Source: Aldehydirespirator sp965116865 (GTDB taxonomy: Bacteria; Actinomycetota; Acidimicrobiia; Acidimicrobiales; Aldehydirespiratoraceae). Taken from it: 64,000 nt of DNA. The notes below the pieces were generated by a model. That model saw only the letters and a list, made by a program, of their open reading frames with translations, was not told where the DNA came from and searched no databases. Location: NCBI GenBank assembly GCA_965116865.1, contig OZ220727.1:1612001-1676000 (forward strand), read 5' to 3'. The position numbers and the translations under genes are program-made. This document shows positions 16,366 through 25,700 of the stretch, one piece after another. Each line of letters opens with the position of its first letter. The first letter of the stretch is position 1.

Positions 16366-16481
16366 GGCGCCGGCCACGGCTGAGATGGACCTGATACTCG
16401 ACACCGACACGCCGCCCAGACCAAATCACTCGACCAGGCGCCGGCCACGGCTGAGATGGACCTGATACTCGACACCGACAC
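16366..16481. repeat. Repeat-spacer-repeat duplicating the toxin start
   Basis: A 45-bp sequence including ATGGACCTGATACTCGACAC is present at 16366-16410 and 16437-16481 with 26 unique bp between (period 71). The upstream copy gives a 26-residue dead frame beginning like the toxin. Confidence 0.8.
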
Positions 16482-16878
16482 CCTGCTGTGGATGTCGCAG
16501 GGCAGCCCCAGGCTCGGGCCCCGGGCCGGGTCGGCCATCGAGACAGCCGCCCGCGACGGTTCCCTGCGGTTCTCGGCCGTATCGATGCTGGAGGTCGCCC
16601 GTCTCCACCACAGCGGCAGGATCGAACTGCCGACGGCTCCCGAGCTTTGGCACCGCGACCTTCTCGCGGCCGGGGTGCGGGAGATTCCTGTCACCTCGGA
16701 GACGGCCATGCTGGCCGCTTCACTGCATGCCCACCACGGCTTCCACTCCGACCCCACCGATCAGCTCGTCACGGCTTCGGCGATGGTCGCCAAGCGTCCG
16801 CTGGTCACCTCCGACCGCAAGATCCTAGAATGGGCGTCGGCGAGGGTTGTCCCCGAGTGTCTCGACGCTTGCGCCTGA
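16456..16878 (+). CDS. PIN-domain ribonuclease toxin (VapC-like)
   Basis: 140 residues. The acidic PIN residues are visible: Asp6 and Asp8 (LILDTDTLLW), a conserved Glu in SMLEVARLHHSGRI, and Asp in HSDPTDQLVTASAMV. Ends with the usual LVTSDRKILEW. Acts as a Mg2+-dependent RNase held inactive by the Phd-type protein. The true start is the second copy of the duplicated 45 bp. Confidence 0.87.
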   Translation: MDLILDTDTLLWMSQGSPRLGPRAGSAIETAARDGSLRFSAVSMLEVARLHHSGRIELPTAPELWHRDLLAAGVREIPVTSETAMLAASLHAHHGFHSDPTDQLVTASAMVAKRPLVTSDRKILEWASARVVPECLDACA

Positions 16879-16891
16879 TTCCGCCGGACCA

Positions 16892-17338
16892 TCAAGCCGG
16901 GGGCTCGTCGGCGCTGAGGGCGCCTATCTCGGCCAGGTAGGCGAGTTGGGCCTCGAGGATGCACACCACGTCGACGGGATCGGGGCCGCCCTCCTCCAGT
17001 GATCGGGCCACCACCGCGTCGGTGGCCGCGTCTGTGTCGGCCACGGCCATGTCGTCCACCGCCACTGCGGGGTCGCCGAGCTCCTGGCCGTGGGAGGTGG
17101 CCAGGCCCACCGCCGTGAACCAGTCGAGGTGCCAGCCGAGCACCGTGGCGACGTCGGCGTAGCTAACTCTGGCGGTCACCTCGCCAGGCAGGCGGTCGGC
17201 CACATAGTCGACCGCCTCCGACAACCGGTAGACCGACGGTGCGGTCTCCCGCTCGAGGCGCCCGACCGCGATCCCCACCGACACGAAGGCGATCACCACC
17301 ACGGCAGCCACACCGACCGCGGCGATCAACCAGATCAC
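16892..17338 (-). CDS. Actinobacterial membrane protein of unknown function
   Basis: 148 residues: one N-terminal helix (MIWLIAAVGVAAVVVIAFVSVGIAVGR, about 1-26) then a soluble part with AVDYVADRLPGEVTARVSYADVATVL and a run of Asp/Ala residues. The arrangement suggests a membrane-tethered cytoplasmic domain. I do not recognise a functional family. Convergent with the toxin gene. Confidence 0.65.
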   Translation of the reverse strand: MIWLIAAVGVAAVVVIAFVSVGIAVGRLERETAPSVYRLSEAVDYVADRLPGEVTARVSYADVATVLGWHLDWFTAVGLATSHGQELGDPAVAVDDMAVADTDAATDAVVARSLEEGGPDPVDVVCILEAQLAYLAEIGALSADEPPA

Positions 17339-17431
17339 GTCACCCTCCGCGAGCTCCCGGCTGAACTACCTGCAAATTTCCACCTGAGCGGTGGATTCTT
17401 GACAGAAGTTCGCTCCGGGCAGGTGCTGGCA

Positions 17432-17550
17432 TCGGCTCCGCTCGCCCGCTCCTGTTCGCTACGCTCACGGGCCGCTCGGGCCCAGGCACCCCGCTCCTGT
17501 TCGCTGCACTCACGAGCCGCTCGGGCCCAGGGGCCTCGCACGCTCGGCCT
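17432..17550 (+). repeat. Dispersed intergenic repeat, partial copies
   Basis: Two adjacent partial copies sharing CGCTCCTGTTCGCT and GCCGCTCGGGCCCAGG, ending at GCTCGGCCTCTA next to the acyl-CoA dehydrogenase stop. Confidence 0.7.
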
Positions 17551-18666
17551 CTACAGGCCGATGCGCTGGGCGAGGAGCTCCCGGTGGTAGGTGGGGTCAC
17601 CGAAGAGGAGTTCCGAGCTCTTGGCCCGCTTGAAGTAGAGGTGCGCCGGGTGCTCCCAGGTGAAGCCGATCCCTCCGTGGATCTGGATGTTCTCGGCCGC
17701 CGCGTGGAAATAGGCCTCCGAGCAGTAGCTCTTGGCCAGCGAGGCGACCTGGGGCAGTTCGTCGTTCATCTCGGACGCGCACCAGCCCGCGTAGTAGGCC
17801 GCGGACTTGGCCGACTCGACCTCCAAGAGCATGTCGGCGCACTTGTGCTTGATGGCCTGGAACGAGCCTATGGGCCGGCCGAACTGGACACGGACCTTGG
17901 CGTAGTCCACCGACATGTCCAGGCAGCGCTGCGCGCCGCCCACCTGCTCGGCGGCCAGCGCCACCGCGGCCAGATCCAGCACGGTCTCCAGCACCGGCCA
18001 GCCCTGCCCCTCGGTGCCTATGAGCGTCGCCTCAGTGCCCTCGAACGTGAGCTTGGCCTGCTTGCGGGTCTGGTCCATGGTCGACAGCGGCGTGCGGGTG
18101 AGACCGGACGCGTCGGGATCGACGGTGAACAGCGAGACGCCGCCGACGGTGCGGGCCGCAACGATTATCAGGTTGGCGGTATGGCCGTCGAGCACGTACA
18201 TCTTGATGCCGTCGAGGCGCCACGAGCCGTTGTCGGGTGAGGCCGCCATGGTGATCCCGGGCTCGTCCCAGCGGCCGTTCTGCTCGGTGAACGCCAGCGC
18301 TGCCCTGATATCACCCGAGGCGATGCCGGGCAGATGCTCCTGCTTGGCGTCCTCGTCGCCGCAGTGCATCAGCGTGTTGGCGGCGAGCACCGCGGAAGAG
18401 AAGTACGGCGCGCAGAGCAGCGCGCGGCCCATCTCCTCGAGCACGACCACCTGCTCGACGCCGGTGAAGCCCTGGCCGCCGTAGGCCTCGGGGATCGTCA
18501 ACGCGGGAAGTCCCATCTGCTCGGACATCTGGGCCCAGACGCCGGGGTCGAAGCCGCGCTCGGTGTCCATCTGCTCCCGGACCGCCGACTCGGGCGACTT
18601 CTCCTCCAAGAAGCTGCGAACGGCTTCTCTGAGCTGCTCCTGCTCGTCGGTGAATGCGAAGTTCAC
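17551..18666 (-). CDS. Acyl-CoA dehydrogenase family protein
   Basis: 371 residues from GTG at 18666, preceded by AGGAGAG. Substrate and FAD regions are present (ALAFTEQNGRWDEPG, RVQFGRPIGSFQAIKHKCADM, IQIHGGIGFTWEHPAHLYFKRAK). The ending QIHGGIGFTWEHPAHLYF is typical of the short actinobacterial acyl-CoA dehydrogenases that often work as heterodimers in steroid or fatty-acid catabolism. No partner is adjacent, so the substrate is unknown. Confidence 0.88.
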   Translation of the reverse strand: MNFAFTDEQEQLREAVRSFLEEKSPESAVREQMDTERGFDPGVWAQMSEQMGLPALTIPEAYGGQGFTGVEQVVVLEEMGRALLCAPYFSSAVLAANTLMHCGDEDAKQEHLPGIASGDIRAALAFTEQNGRWDEPGITMAASPDNGSWRLDGIKMYVLDGHTANLIIVAARTVGGVSLFTVDPDASGLTRTPLSTMDQTRKQAKLTFEGTEATLIGTEGQGWPVLETVLDLAAVALAAEQVGGAQRCLDMSVDYAKVRVQFGRPIGSFQAIKHKCADMLLEVESAKSAAYYAGWCASEMNDELPQVASLAKSYCSEAYFHAAAENIQIHGGIGFTWEHPAHLYFKRAKSSELLFGDPTYHRELLAQRIGL

Positions 18667-18789
18667 GTGGAACTCTCCTGCGCGTTGAGTGGGGCTGAGC
18701 TGCGGAGGCCAACCTATCGGAGCGGACCTTGCCTCGAACGGCCGCCGAGCCTGAACCGGGGAGCACAGCCTGACCGGCCACGCCCGCGT

Positions 18790-19240
18790 GCCTGCTATCG
18801 AGCCGAGGCTTAGCGGCCGGGCGAACAGGCGGGTGAATCCGCCACCAGCAGGCGAGGCCGCGACCCGAGCAGCCCTCAGGCCGCAACGAACAAGAGCGGG
18901 AACGACACCGCAGCGACACCACCGACTCACACCTAGCCGCGCTCGCTCTTCGCAGCCGAGCGAACAGGCGGGTGAATCCGCCACCAGCAGGCGAGGCCGC
19001 GACCCGAGCAGCCCTCAGGCCGCAACGAACAAGAGCGGGAACGACACCGCAGCGACACCACCGACTCACACCTAGCCGCGCTCGCTCTTCGCAGCCGAGC
19101 GAACAGGCAGGAACGACGCAGCCCATGCAGGCGAGGCCGCGACCCGAGCAGCCCTCAGGCCGCAACGAACAAGAGCGGGAACGACACCGCAGCGACACCA
19201 CGGACTCACACCTATTCGCGCTTGCTCTCAGGGGGGCTGC
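18790..19240 (-). repeat. Dispersed repeat, three tandem copies (reverse)
   Basis: Reverse-orientation copies of the dispersed family in tandem; GCGAACAGGC recurs at about 18831, 18960 and 19099, units of roughly 130-140 bp, the last slightly diverged. They fill almost all of the 620-bp gap between the divergent acyl-CoA dehydrogenase and sufC. No other feature seen apart from these. Confidence 0.8.
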
Positions 19241-19287
19241 GAGTGCGGCCGTAGTGCCGGTGTCGGCGCGACCGTAGGATTCGGGGC

Positions 19288-20046
19288 GTGGCCGCATCAC
19301 CGCTCTTCGAGATCGACGGCCTGCAGGTGGCGGCGGCGGACGGCGGCAAGCCGATCCTGCGCGGCGTCGACCTGGTGGTCGGCGCCGGCGAGATGCACGC
19401 ACTGATGGGCCCCAACGGGTCGGGCAAGTCCACCCTGGCCGCGGCCCTGCTCGGCAGCCCCGAGTACGAGGTGACCGGCGGCTCGATCCGCTTCAACGGC
19501 GAGGACATCACCTCTTGGCCGCCGGAGGTGCGGGGCAAGGCCGGGATGTTCCTCGCCTTCCAGTACCCCCAGGAGATCCCGGGAGTCTCGGTGCGCAACT
19601 TCCTCACGCAGGCCCTCCAGTCCCGCAAAGGAACCGAGGTGAGCTCCATCGAGACCTACATGACGATGGTCGAGTGGATGGAGCGACTGTCGATCGACTC
19701 GGCGCTGATGGACCGCCACCTCAACGAGAAGTTCTCCGGCGGGGAGAAGAAGCGCAACGAGATACTCCAGATGGCGGTGCTCGAGCCCGACATGGCGGTC
19801 CTCGACGAGACCGACACCGGCCTCGACATCGATGCTCTGCGAATCGTGGCCGCCGGACTGCAAGAGGTCCGAGCCGAGCGGCCCGAACTGGGGGTGCTGG
19901 CCATCACCCACTTCCAGCGCATCCTCACCTCCGGGCTGCGGCCCGACCGGGTCCACGTCCTGCTCGGCGGCCGCATCGTCGAGAGCGGCGGCCCCGAACT
20001 GGCCGACCGGCTCGAACGCGACGGCTACGAGCGGTACGGGCCATGA
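19288..20046 (+). CDS. sufC: Fe-S cluster assembly ATPase SufC (copy 1)
   Basis: 252 residues. Walker A GPNGSGKST at about 44-52, the SufC signature FSGGEKKRNEILQMA, Walker B MAVLDETDTGLDIDAL. SufC powers the SufBCD scaffold. It sits with sufS and sufU rather than with sufB and sufD, and a second SufC lies at 43.8 kb. GTG start. Its stop overlaps an ATG in ATGA form, a relic of coupling with sufS before repeats expanded. Confidence 0.92.
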   Translation: MAASPLFEIDGLQVAAADGGKPILRGVDLVVGAGEMHALMGPNGSGKSTLAAALLGSPEYEVTGGSIRFNGEDITSWPPEVRGKAGMFLAFQYPQEIPGVSVRNFLTQALQSRKGTEVSSIETYMTMVEWMERLSIDSALMDRHLNEKFSGGEKKRNEILQMAVLEPDMAVLDETDTGLDIDALRIVAAGLQEVRAERPELGVLAITHFQRILTSGLRPDRVHVLLGGRIVESGGPELADRLERDGYERYGP

Positions 20047-20301
20047 ACAACCGCAGCAGCAAAGGCACCAGCCATGAACAACCGCAGCTCGGTGGTGGAC
20101 GGTGCCGCCAGGCCGGTGTCGGGGGCAGCAGCAAAAGGCACCGGCCATGAACAACCGCAGCAGCAAAAGACACCAGCCATGAACAACCGCAGCTCGGTGG
20201 TGGACGGTGCCGCCAGGCCGGTGTCGGGGGCAGCAGCAAAAGGCACCGGCCATGAACAACCGCAGCAGCAAAAGACACCAGCCATGAACAACCACAGCGA
20301 C
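20043..20301 (+). repeat. Alternating 73/32-bp repeats at the sufC-sufS junction
   Basis: GCCATGAACAACCGCAGC-type units put an ATG at 20043, 20074, 20147, 20179, 20252 and 20284, with spacings 31, 73, 32, 73, 32. The composite unit of 105 bp is present twice and is in frame with sufS, so the start could be multiplied. Confidence 0.8.
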
Positions 20302-21585
20302 ACCAGCCGGCCGGACACCGACCCGAGAACCGCCGGCAACAGCAGCGGCAAACGCGACCGGCTCGCCTCCGACGCCCGGCTGGACTTTCCGCTCCTGGGA
20401 CGCGAGGTGCGCGGCCGGCCGATCGTCTACCTCGACTCGGCCGCCTCGTCGCAGAAGCCCCGATGCGTCCTCGACGCCATGAACAGCTACTACGAGACGA
20501 TCAACGCCAACGTGCATCGAGGCGCCTACGAGATCGCAGCCCAGGCCACCGATGCCATGGAAGCGGCCCGGGCCGACGTCGCCCGGTTCGTGAACGCGCC
20601 CTCGCCCGACGAGATCGTGTTCACCAAGAACGTCACCGAGGCCATCAACCTCGTGGCCCGCTCCTGGGGCGGCGCCAACCTCGGACCGGGCGACGCGGTG
20701 GTGGTCACCGAGATGGAGCACCACGCCAACATCGTCCCCTGGCACATCATGGCGGCCGAGAAGGGCTTCGAGCTGCGCTGGATCGGCGTCGAGCCGGACG
20801 GCCGGCTCGATCTGAGCAACCTGGACCGGCTCCTCGACGGGGCCAAGCTGCTGGGCGTGACCGCCATGAGCAACGTGCTGGGCACGCTCAACCCGATCCG
20901 CCGGCTGGCCGACGCGGCCCACAGCGCGGGGGCGCTGGTGCTGGTGGACGCGGCCCAGTTCGTGCCCCACCTGCCGACCGACGTTCAAGCGATGGGGGCC
21001 GACTTCCTGGGCTTCACCGGCCACAAGATGTGCGGACCGACCGGCATCGGGGTGCTGTGGGCCCGAGCCGAGCTGCTGGAGGCGATGCCGCCGTTCCTCG
21101 GTGGCGGCGAGATGATCCTCGACGTGCGCAAGGACGGCTTCCTGCCCAACCGCATACCCCACAAGTTCGAGGCCGGGACCCCGCCCATCGCCGAGATCGT
21201 CGGGCTCGGCGCCGCGGTCCGGTATCTCGACGGCCTGGGGATGGAGCGGGTGCGCGAGCACGAGGTCGGCCTCACCGCCTACGCGATGCGCACGCTGGAG
21301 GAGCGCTACGGCGCCGAGCTCGCGGTGCATGGGCCGTCGGAGCCGGCGTGCCGGGGCGGGGTGCTGTCGATGAGCTTCCGCGACATCCACCCCCACGACC
21401 TGTCGCAGGTGCTGGACGACCGCGGCGTGTGTGTGAGGGCCGGCCACCACTGCGCCAAGCCGCTGATGCGGCATCTCGGGGTGCCGGCCACAGCCCGGGC
21501 GTCGCTCTACGTGTACAACGACACCTCCGACGTGGACGCCCTAGCCGACGCGCTCGGCGCGGCCGGCGACTTCTTCTCGAGGTAG
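20284..21585 (+). CDS. sufS: Cysteine desulfurase SufS
   Basis: PLP enzyme that takes sulfur from cysteine for Fe-S clusters. 433 residues from the last repeated ATG; a start at 20074 would add 70 residues of repeated sequence. The Schiff-base lysine is Lys248 (FTGHKMCGPTG), the active-site cysteine is Cys390 (VRAGHHCAKPLM), and the cofactor-binding motif EMEHHANIVPW is present. It works with SufU, encoded 11 nt downstream. Confidence 0.92.
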   Translation: MNNHSDTSRPDTDPRTAGNSSGKRDRLASDARLDFPLLGREVRGRPIVYLDSAASSQKPRCVLDAMNSYYETINANVHRGAYEIAAQATDAMEAARADVARFVNAPSPDEIVFTKNVTEAINLVARSWGGANLGPGDAVVVTEMEHHANIVPWHIMAAEKGFELRWIGVEPDGRLDLSNLDRLLDGAKLLGVTAMSNVLGTLNPIRRLADAAHSAGALVLVDAAQFVPHLPTDVQAMGADFLGFTGHKMCGPTGIGVLWARAELLEAMPPFLGGGEMILDVRKDGFLPNRIPHKFEAGTPPIAEIVGLGAAVRYLDGLGMERVREHEVGLTAYAMRTLEERYGAELAVHGPSEPACRGGVLSMSFRDIHPHDLSQVLDDRGVCVRAGHHCAKPLMRHLGVPATARASLYVYNDTSDVDALADALGAAGDFFSR

Positions 21586-21596
21586 GGGGCAGGGGC

Positions 21597-22088
21597 ATGG
21601 CCCGGCTGGAGGACCTGTACCGCGAGATCATCCTCGACCACTACCGCAACCCCCGCAACCGCGGCGAGCTGGAGGCGCCGCCGGCGGTGCAGGCCGTGGG
21701 CTTCAACCCGCTCTGCGGTGACGAGGTGGTCGTTTACGTGGAGGTCCGCAACGGCGTGGTCGTCGAAGTGTCGACAGGCGGCCAGGGGTGCTCGATCAGC
21801 CAGTCGTCGGCGTCGATGATGTCCACCGCCGTCAAGGGCCGCGAGGTGGCCGAGGTGCGGCGACTGGTGCGGGCCTTCAAGCACATGATGTCGATCCACG
21901 GCACCGGTATCGGCGGCGCGGGCGACGATCTCGACGGCGACGGCGACGGCGACGACGGCGGGGCCGACGACGTGAAGCTCGGCGATCTGGAGGCCCTGCG
22001 CGGCGTGGTGAAGTTCCCGGTGCGCATCAAGTGCGCCACCCTGTCGTGGAACACCCTGGTGCAGGCCCTCGACGAGACCTTGGAGTGA
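21597..22088 (+). CDS. sufU: SufU, zinc-dependent sulfur acceptor
   Basis: 163 residues. Cys40 (NPLCGDEV, with Asp42), Cys65 (GGQGCSISQSSASMM) and Cys146 (RIKCATLSW) form the zinc site that accepts sulfur from SufS. Between 108 and 126 there is an acidic insert (GDDLDGDGDGDDGGADD) that is unusual for the family. GGGGGCAGGGGC precedes the ATG at 21597. Confidence 0.92.
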   Translation: MARLEDLYREIILDHYRNPRNRGELEAPPAVQAVGFNPLCGDEVVVYVEVRNGVVVEVSTGGQGCSISQSSASMMSTAVKGREVAEVRRLVRAFKHMMSIHGTGIGGAGDDLDGDGDGDDGGADDVKLGDLEALRGVVKFPVRIKCATLSWNTLVQALDETLE

Positions 22089-22215
22089 GCGCAAATGGGT
22101 GAGAGTCCGTGGTGTCGCAGCGGTGTCATTCCCGCTCTTGTTCACTGCGTTCATGGGCCGCTCGGGCCACGGACTCGCCCGTTGGTGGCGGATTCGCCCG
22201 CCTATTTGCTCGGCC
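22085..22215 (+). repeat. Dispersed intergenic repeat, copy at sufU 3' end
   Basis: Near-complete copy, starting at the sufU stop codon and containing TGTCGCAGCGGTGTCATTCC and GGCGGATTCGCCCGCC (a small hairpin). It lies between the convergent sufU and HicB-like genes and may serve as a bidirectional end of transcription. Confidence 0.75.
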
Positions 22216-22238
22216 CCTTGGCCTGAACAGCCGGCGAG

Positions 22239-22520
22239 CTATCGCAGCCCGAGGCGCAGGCGAATCAGCCCCGGCCGGGGTGTTCCTTCGTCGAAGCAGC
22301 ACTCGACAGCCTCGCGGGCGCTGCGGCGGACCTCGTCCATGGCCTCGCCCTCTGTGTGGATGCCGTAACCCGACGTGCTGGCGGAACAGCCAGCTGGACA
22401 GCAGCTCGCACGGCTCCCACCACACCGACAGATGCCGTAACCCGACGTGCTGGCGGAACAGCCAGCGTCTGCCTCGTCCTCGCTGACCTCGAAGATGATC
22501 TCGGGCCGGTTGGCCGTCAC
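22239..22520 (-). CDS. HicB-like small protein with 24-residue internal duplication
   Basis: 93 residues from GTG at 22520 (VTANRPEIIFEVSEDE). The pattern EVSEDEADAG, CSASTSGYGI, HTEGEAMDEVRRSAREAVECCF matches the HicB/UPF0150 beta-alpha fold found alone or as an antitoxin. A repeat-spacer-repeat inserts 24 residues so that CSASTSGYGI occurs twice, between strands of the core. The protein may be inactive. No HicA partner is adjacent. Confidence 0.65.
   Translation of the reverse strand: MTANRPEIIFEVSEDEADAGCSASTSGYGICRCGGSRASCCPAGCSASTSGYGIHTEGEAMDEVRRSAREAVECCFDEGTPRPGLIRLRLGLR
22359..22466. repeat. Repeat-spacer-repeat, exactly 36/36/36 bp
   Basis: A 36-bp sequence (starts GATGCCGTAACCCGACG) at 22359-22394 and 22431-22466 flanks a unique 36-bp spacer. 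It lies inside the HicB-like gene and keeps its frame. Confidence 0.85.
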
Positions 22521-22705
22521 GGATCCTCTTTTTCGAACGTTCCTGCTCCTCCGCTTCTCCAAGAGCGCCATCGCCCGCTTCGTCGCCCGCTTCGTCACGG
22601 ATCCTCAGTGTCGAACGTTTCCTGGAGACGTACATGGACGCGCCGGGTACGGAGTGGGTGGCATCATCATGGATCCTCGGCGTCGAACGTTTCCTGCGCT
22701 TCGGG
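22518..22705. repeat. Duplicated 3' end of the helicase gene
   Basis: The sequence GGATCCTC..TCGAACGTTTCCTG, which encodes the helicase C-terminus ETFDAEDP, occurs three times (near 22520, 22598 and 22671, spacings about 78 and 73). The two outer copies lie between the helicase stop and the HicB-like start. Confidence 0.65.
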
Positions 22706-25700
22706 CGCACCCTGCTCGGACTCGCCGCTGCCGCTCCGCGGAGTATCAGCCAGCAGGGCTTTGAGGACTGAGCCGTGGGCGGCCAGCTTGGCGGGACCGA
22801 TGCCGGGCACGGCCAGCAGGCCGTCGTCGGTGACGGGGCGGCGGCGGGCCAACTCGCGCAGGACAGCATCGGAGAACACCACGAAGGCGGGCACGCCCGC
22901 GGCCTTGGCCTGTTCCAAACGCCAACGGCGCAGGCTTTCGAACATCGCAGCAGCCGCCGGCTCGGCTGCGACGTCGATGGGCGGGCTCTTGGACTTCGAT
23001 GACCGCTTCGGCGCGTCGCTTCGCACGGACGGGGCCGGTTCGGCCGATTCGGGACGGCTGTCCGGGACTGGACGTGCCCGCGGATCCTGCGGCTCGAGCT
23101 TGGAACGCCACGACATCTCGGCAAGGAAGGGAGACTTCGGGCCGTCGGCGATCACCAGCACCGACTCCGAGCCGCGGGTGACGGCCACATGGAAGACACG
23201 GCGCTCCTCTTCGAGGTCGCTGGCCAGGCGGTGGGGCATCAGGCCCTCGGTGGCCGACAGCACGATCACATGGGGCCACTCCAGGCCCTTGACCCGATGC
23301 ACGGTGGCCAGACGGACGCCCCGGCCCCACGCCGGCCGCCCGGCGCCGGGGTCGCCGTCGTCGCCGGCGGCTCGGCCCTCGCTCAGGCGGCCCCGCAGCC
23401 ATTCCTCGAACACGGCCGGATCCTCGCAGTGGGGCGCCACAGACATCAGGGCCCGAAGGTCGTCGCCGTGGGCCGACCGGTCCACCGCTCGACGGGAGGC
23501 GTCCAAGCGTTCGTCGAGGCCGGCGCCCAGCTGGGTTCCGTTCTGGATCGCATCCAGCAGCCGGAGCGTGTCGGCGCCGTCGCGGGCCATGTCGCCGAGG
23601 CGCTCCACGTCGTCGGCGAAGTCCGACACCCGCTCGGCGGTCCGCTGGTCGGAGATGCGCCCGGCCAGGCGCCTCAGCGCTCCCACGTTGCGCTGCTCGG
23701 CGATCCACTCCACCACCCGCGGCGAGATGCCTCGAGGCGGGCGCCGGGCGGCGGTGGCCAGCGCGTCGGCGGACAGCCGGGCTGTGCCCGAGGTGGCCAG
23801 CCGAAGCCATGCCAGCACGGCGGCCACGCCTGTGCGCTCCGCGAACCACGGGCCGACGGGGGCCATGCAGTCGATGCCCGCCTCCGACAGCAGGATCTGG
23901 GGCGCCAGCAGCGTGCTGTTGACCCTGGCCAGCACGGCGACGTCCCTGGCGTCGGCGCCTGCCGCCATCAGCGCCCGGACCTGCTCGACCACCGCGAGGC
24001 CGCCGTCGCCGGCCGCCTCCACCGTCAAGGCCCGGCCCTCGACCGATACACGCCCGGACCCGCCGGCCGCCGGCCCACCCCCACCCACCGGAACCGCCCC
24101 ACCGGACGGCGCCCCATCGGACGGCACACCCCCGCCGGACGGCACCGCCCCACCGGACGGCACCGCCTCCGGAACCGCCCCACCGGACGGCGCCCCATCG
24201 GACGGCACAGCCTCCGACACCGCCCCACCGGACCCGCCGGCCGCCGCCACACCCCCGCCGGACGGCACCGCCCCACCGGACGGCGCCCCATCGGACGGCA
24301 CAGCCTCCGGAACCGCCCCACCGGACGGCGCCCCATCGGACGGCACAGCCTCCGACACCGCCCCACCGGGCTCGCCCGCCGCCACACCCCCGTCGGACGG
24401 CACCGCCCCGCCGGGGACGCGGGCCGGGCGGGCCGAGATGTGTTTGGCGATGCGATGGCGGTTGTGCGACAGCAGGTTGGCGGCGGCCTCCACCACGTCG
24501 GGCGGGCAGCGGTAGTTGACTTCGAGCAGGTGACGGGCCGCGCCGGGAAAGTACCGCTCGTACTCGATGAGCCAGCGGGGCGACGCTCCCGAGTAGCCGT
24601 AGATGGTCTGGTCGTCGTCGCCCACGCCGAACACGTCGGCCCTCGGGCCGGCCAGCAGGCGGATCATCAGCAGATGGGCGGGCGTGAGATCCTGGAACTC
24701 GTCGACCAGCAGCACCCCGCACACCCGGCGGGCCGCGGCCCGGGCGGCCGGGTCGGTCAGCAGCACATCGATGGCCCGGACGATCTGGTGGTCGAAGTCG
24801 ACTGCCCCGCGCTCGTCGAGCGCTTCGGCGTAGGCCGGCGCCAACTCGGTGAAGCCCGGCACGTCGGGGGCGTAGTCGCGCTCCACCTCGGCCGGGTCCC
24901 GCAACCCGAGGCGCGACGCGCTGAGCGCCTCCACCCACGCCGCCAGCGGATCGGTCATGGCCCGCCTGCGCCTGCGGGGGGCCAGCTCCCCCACCAGGCC
25001 GTGCAGCAGGTCTCGCACTTCTCGCTCGGCGACGACCTCGACCCGGCCGTGGCCTGCCGGGCGGGTGAAGCGACCGGCACCGTTGCACACCGCCAGCGCC
25101 AGACTGTTGAAAGTCCGCACCTCCAGGCCGGGAATGTCGGCGGTGCGCTCCTGCATCTCGGCCCGTGCCCGCACGTTGTAGGCCACCAGACACACCGCGC
25201 CCGGGGCCACGCCCATGTCCCGCACCAGCCACCGGGCACGTTCGGTGAGTACGCGGGTCTTGCCGGAGCCGGCCGGGGCCACGATGCATGCCCCGCCGCC
25301 GAGATGGCCCACGGCCCGGCGCTGGTCCGCCGCCAGGTCGGCGTCGGGCTCGCAGTGCCGCAGCGGCGACAGTTCTCCGGCGGCGAGGCCGGCGGCAGGG
25401 ATCAGCGCGGCGCCGCACAACGCGGCCGCCTCGAACGAGTCCAGTGGCCCGCCGTCGCACCAGGCGGGACCGCCCTCGGGCGACACGACGTCTCCAGGCT
25501 CCTGCGACGCAGAGGGGCGGGCGCCCAGCGCCAGAGCCTGCTCGCGGGGGGCGAAGCTGGGCCGGCCCGGTTGGCGTGCGTCGACCGTGTTGGCAGTCAG
25601 CAGGTGATGCCAAACCTCCTCGGTGAGGGTGAAGCCCGCTGCGAGCTCCCACCACCGTCTCGCCGATGCCGGGTCTGACAGCGGCAGCGGGCCGTCCAAC

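Noticed and set aside
22126..23124. Minus-strand frame covering the HicB-like gene and the helicase end
   Set aside because: It is in a different frame from both real genes and runs through repeats.
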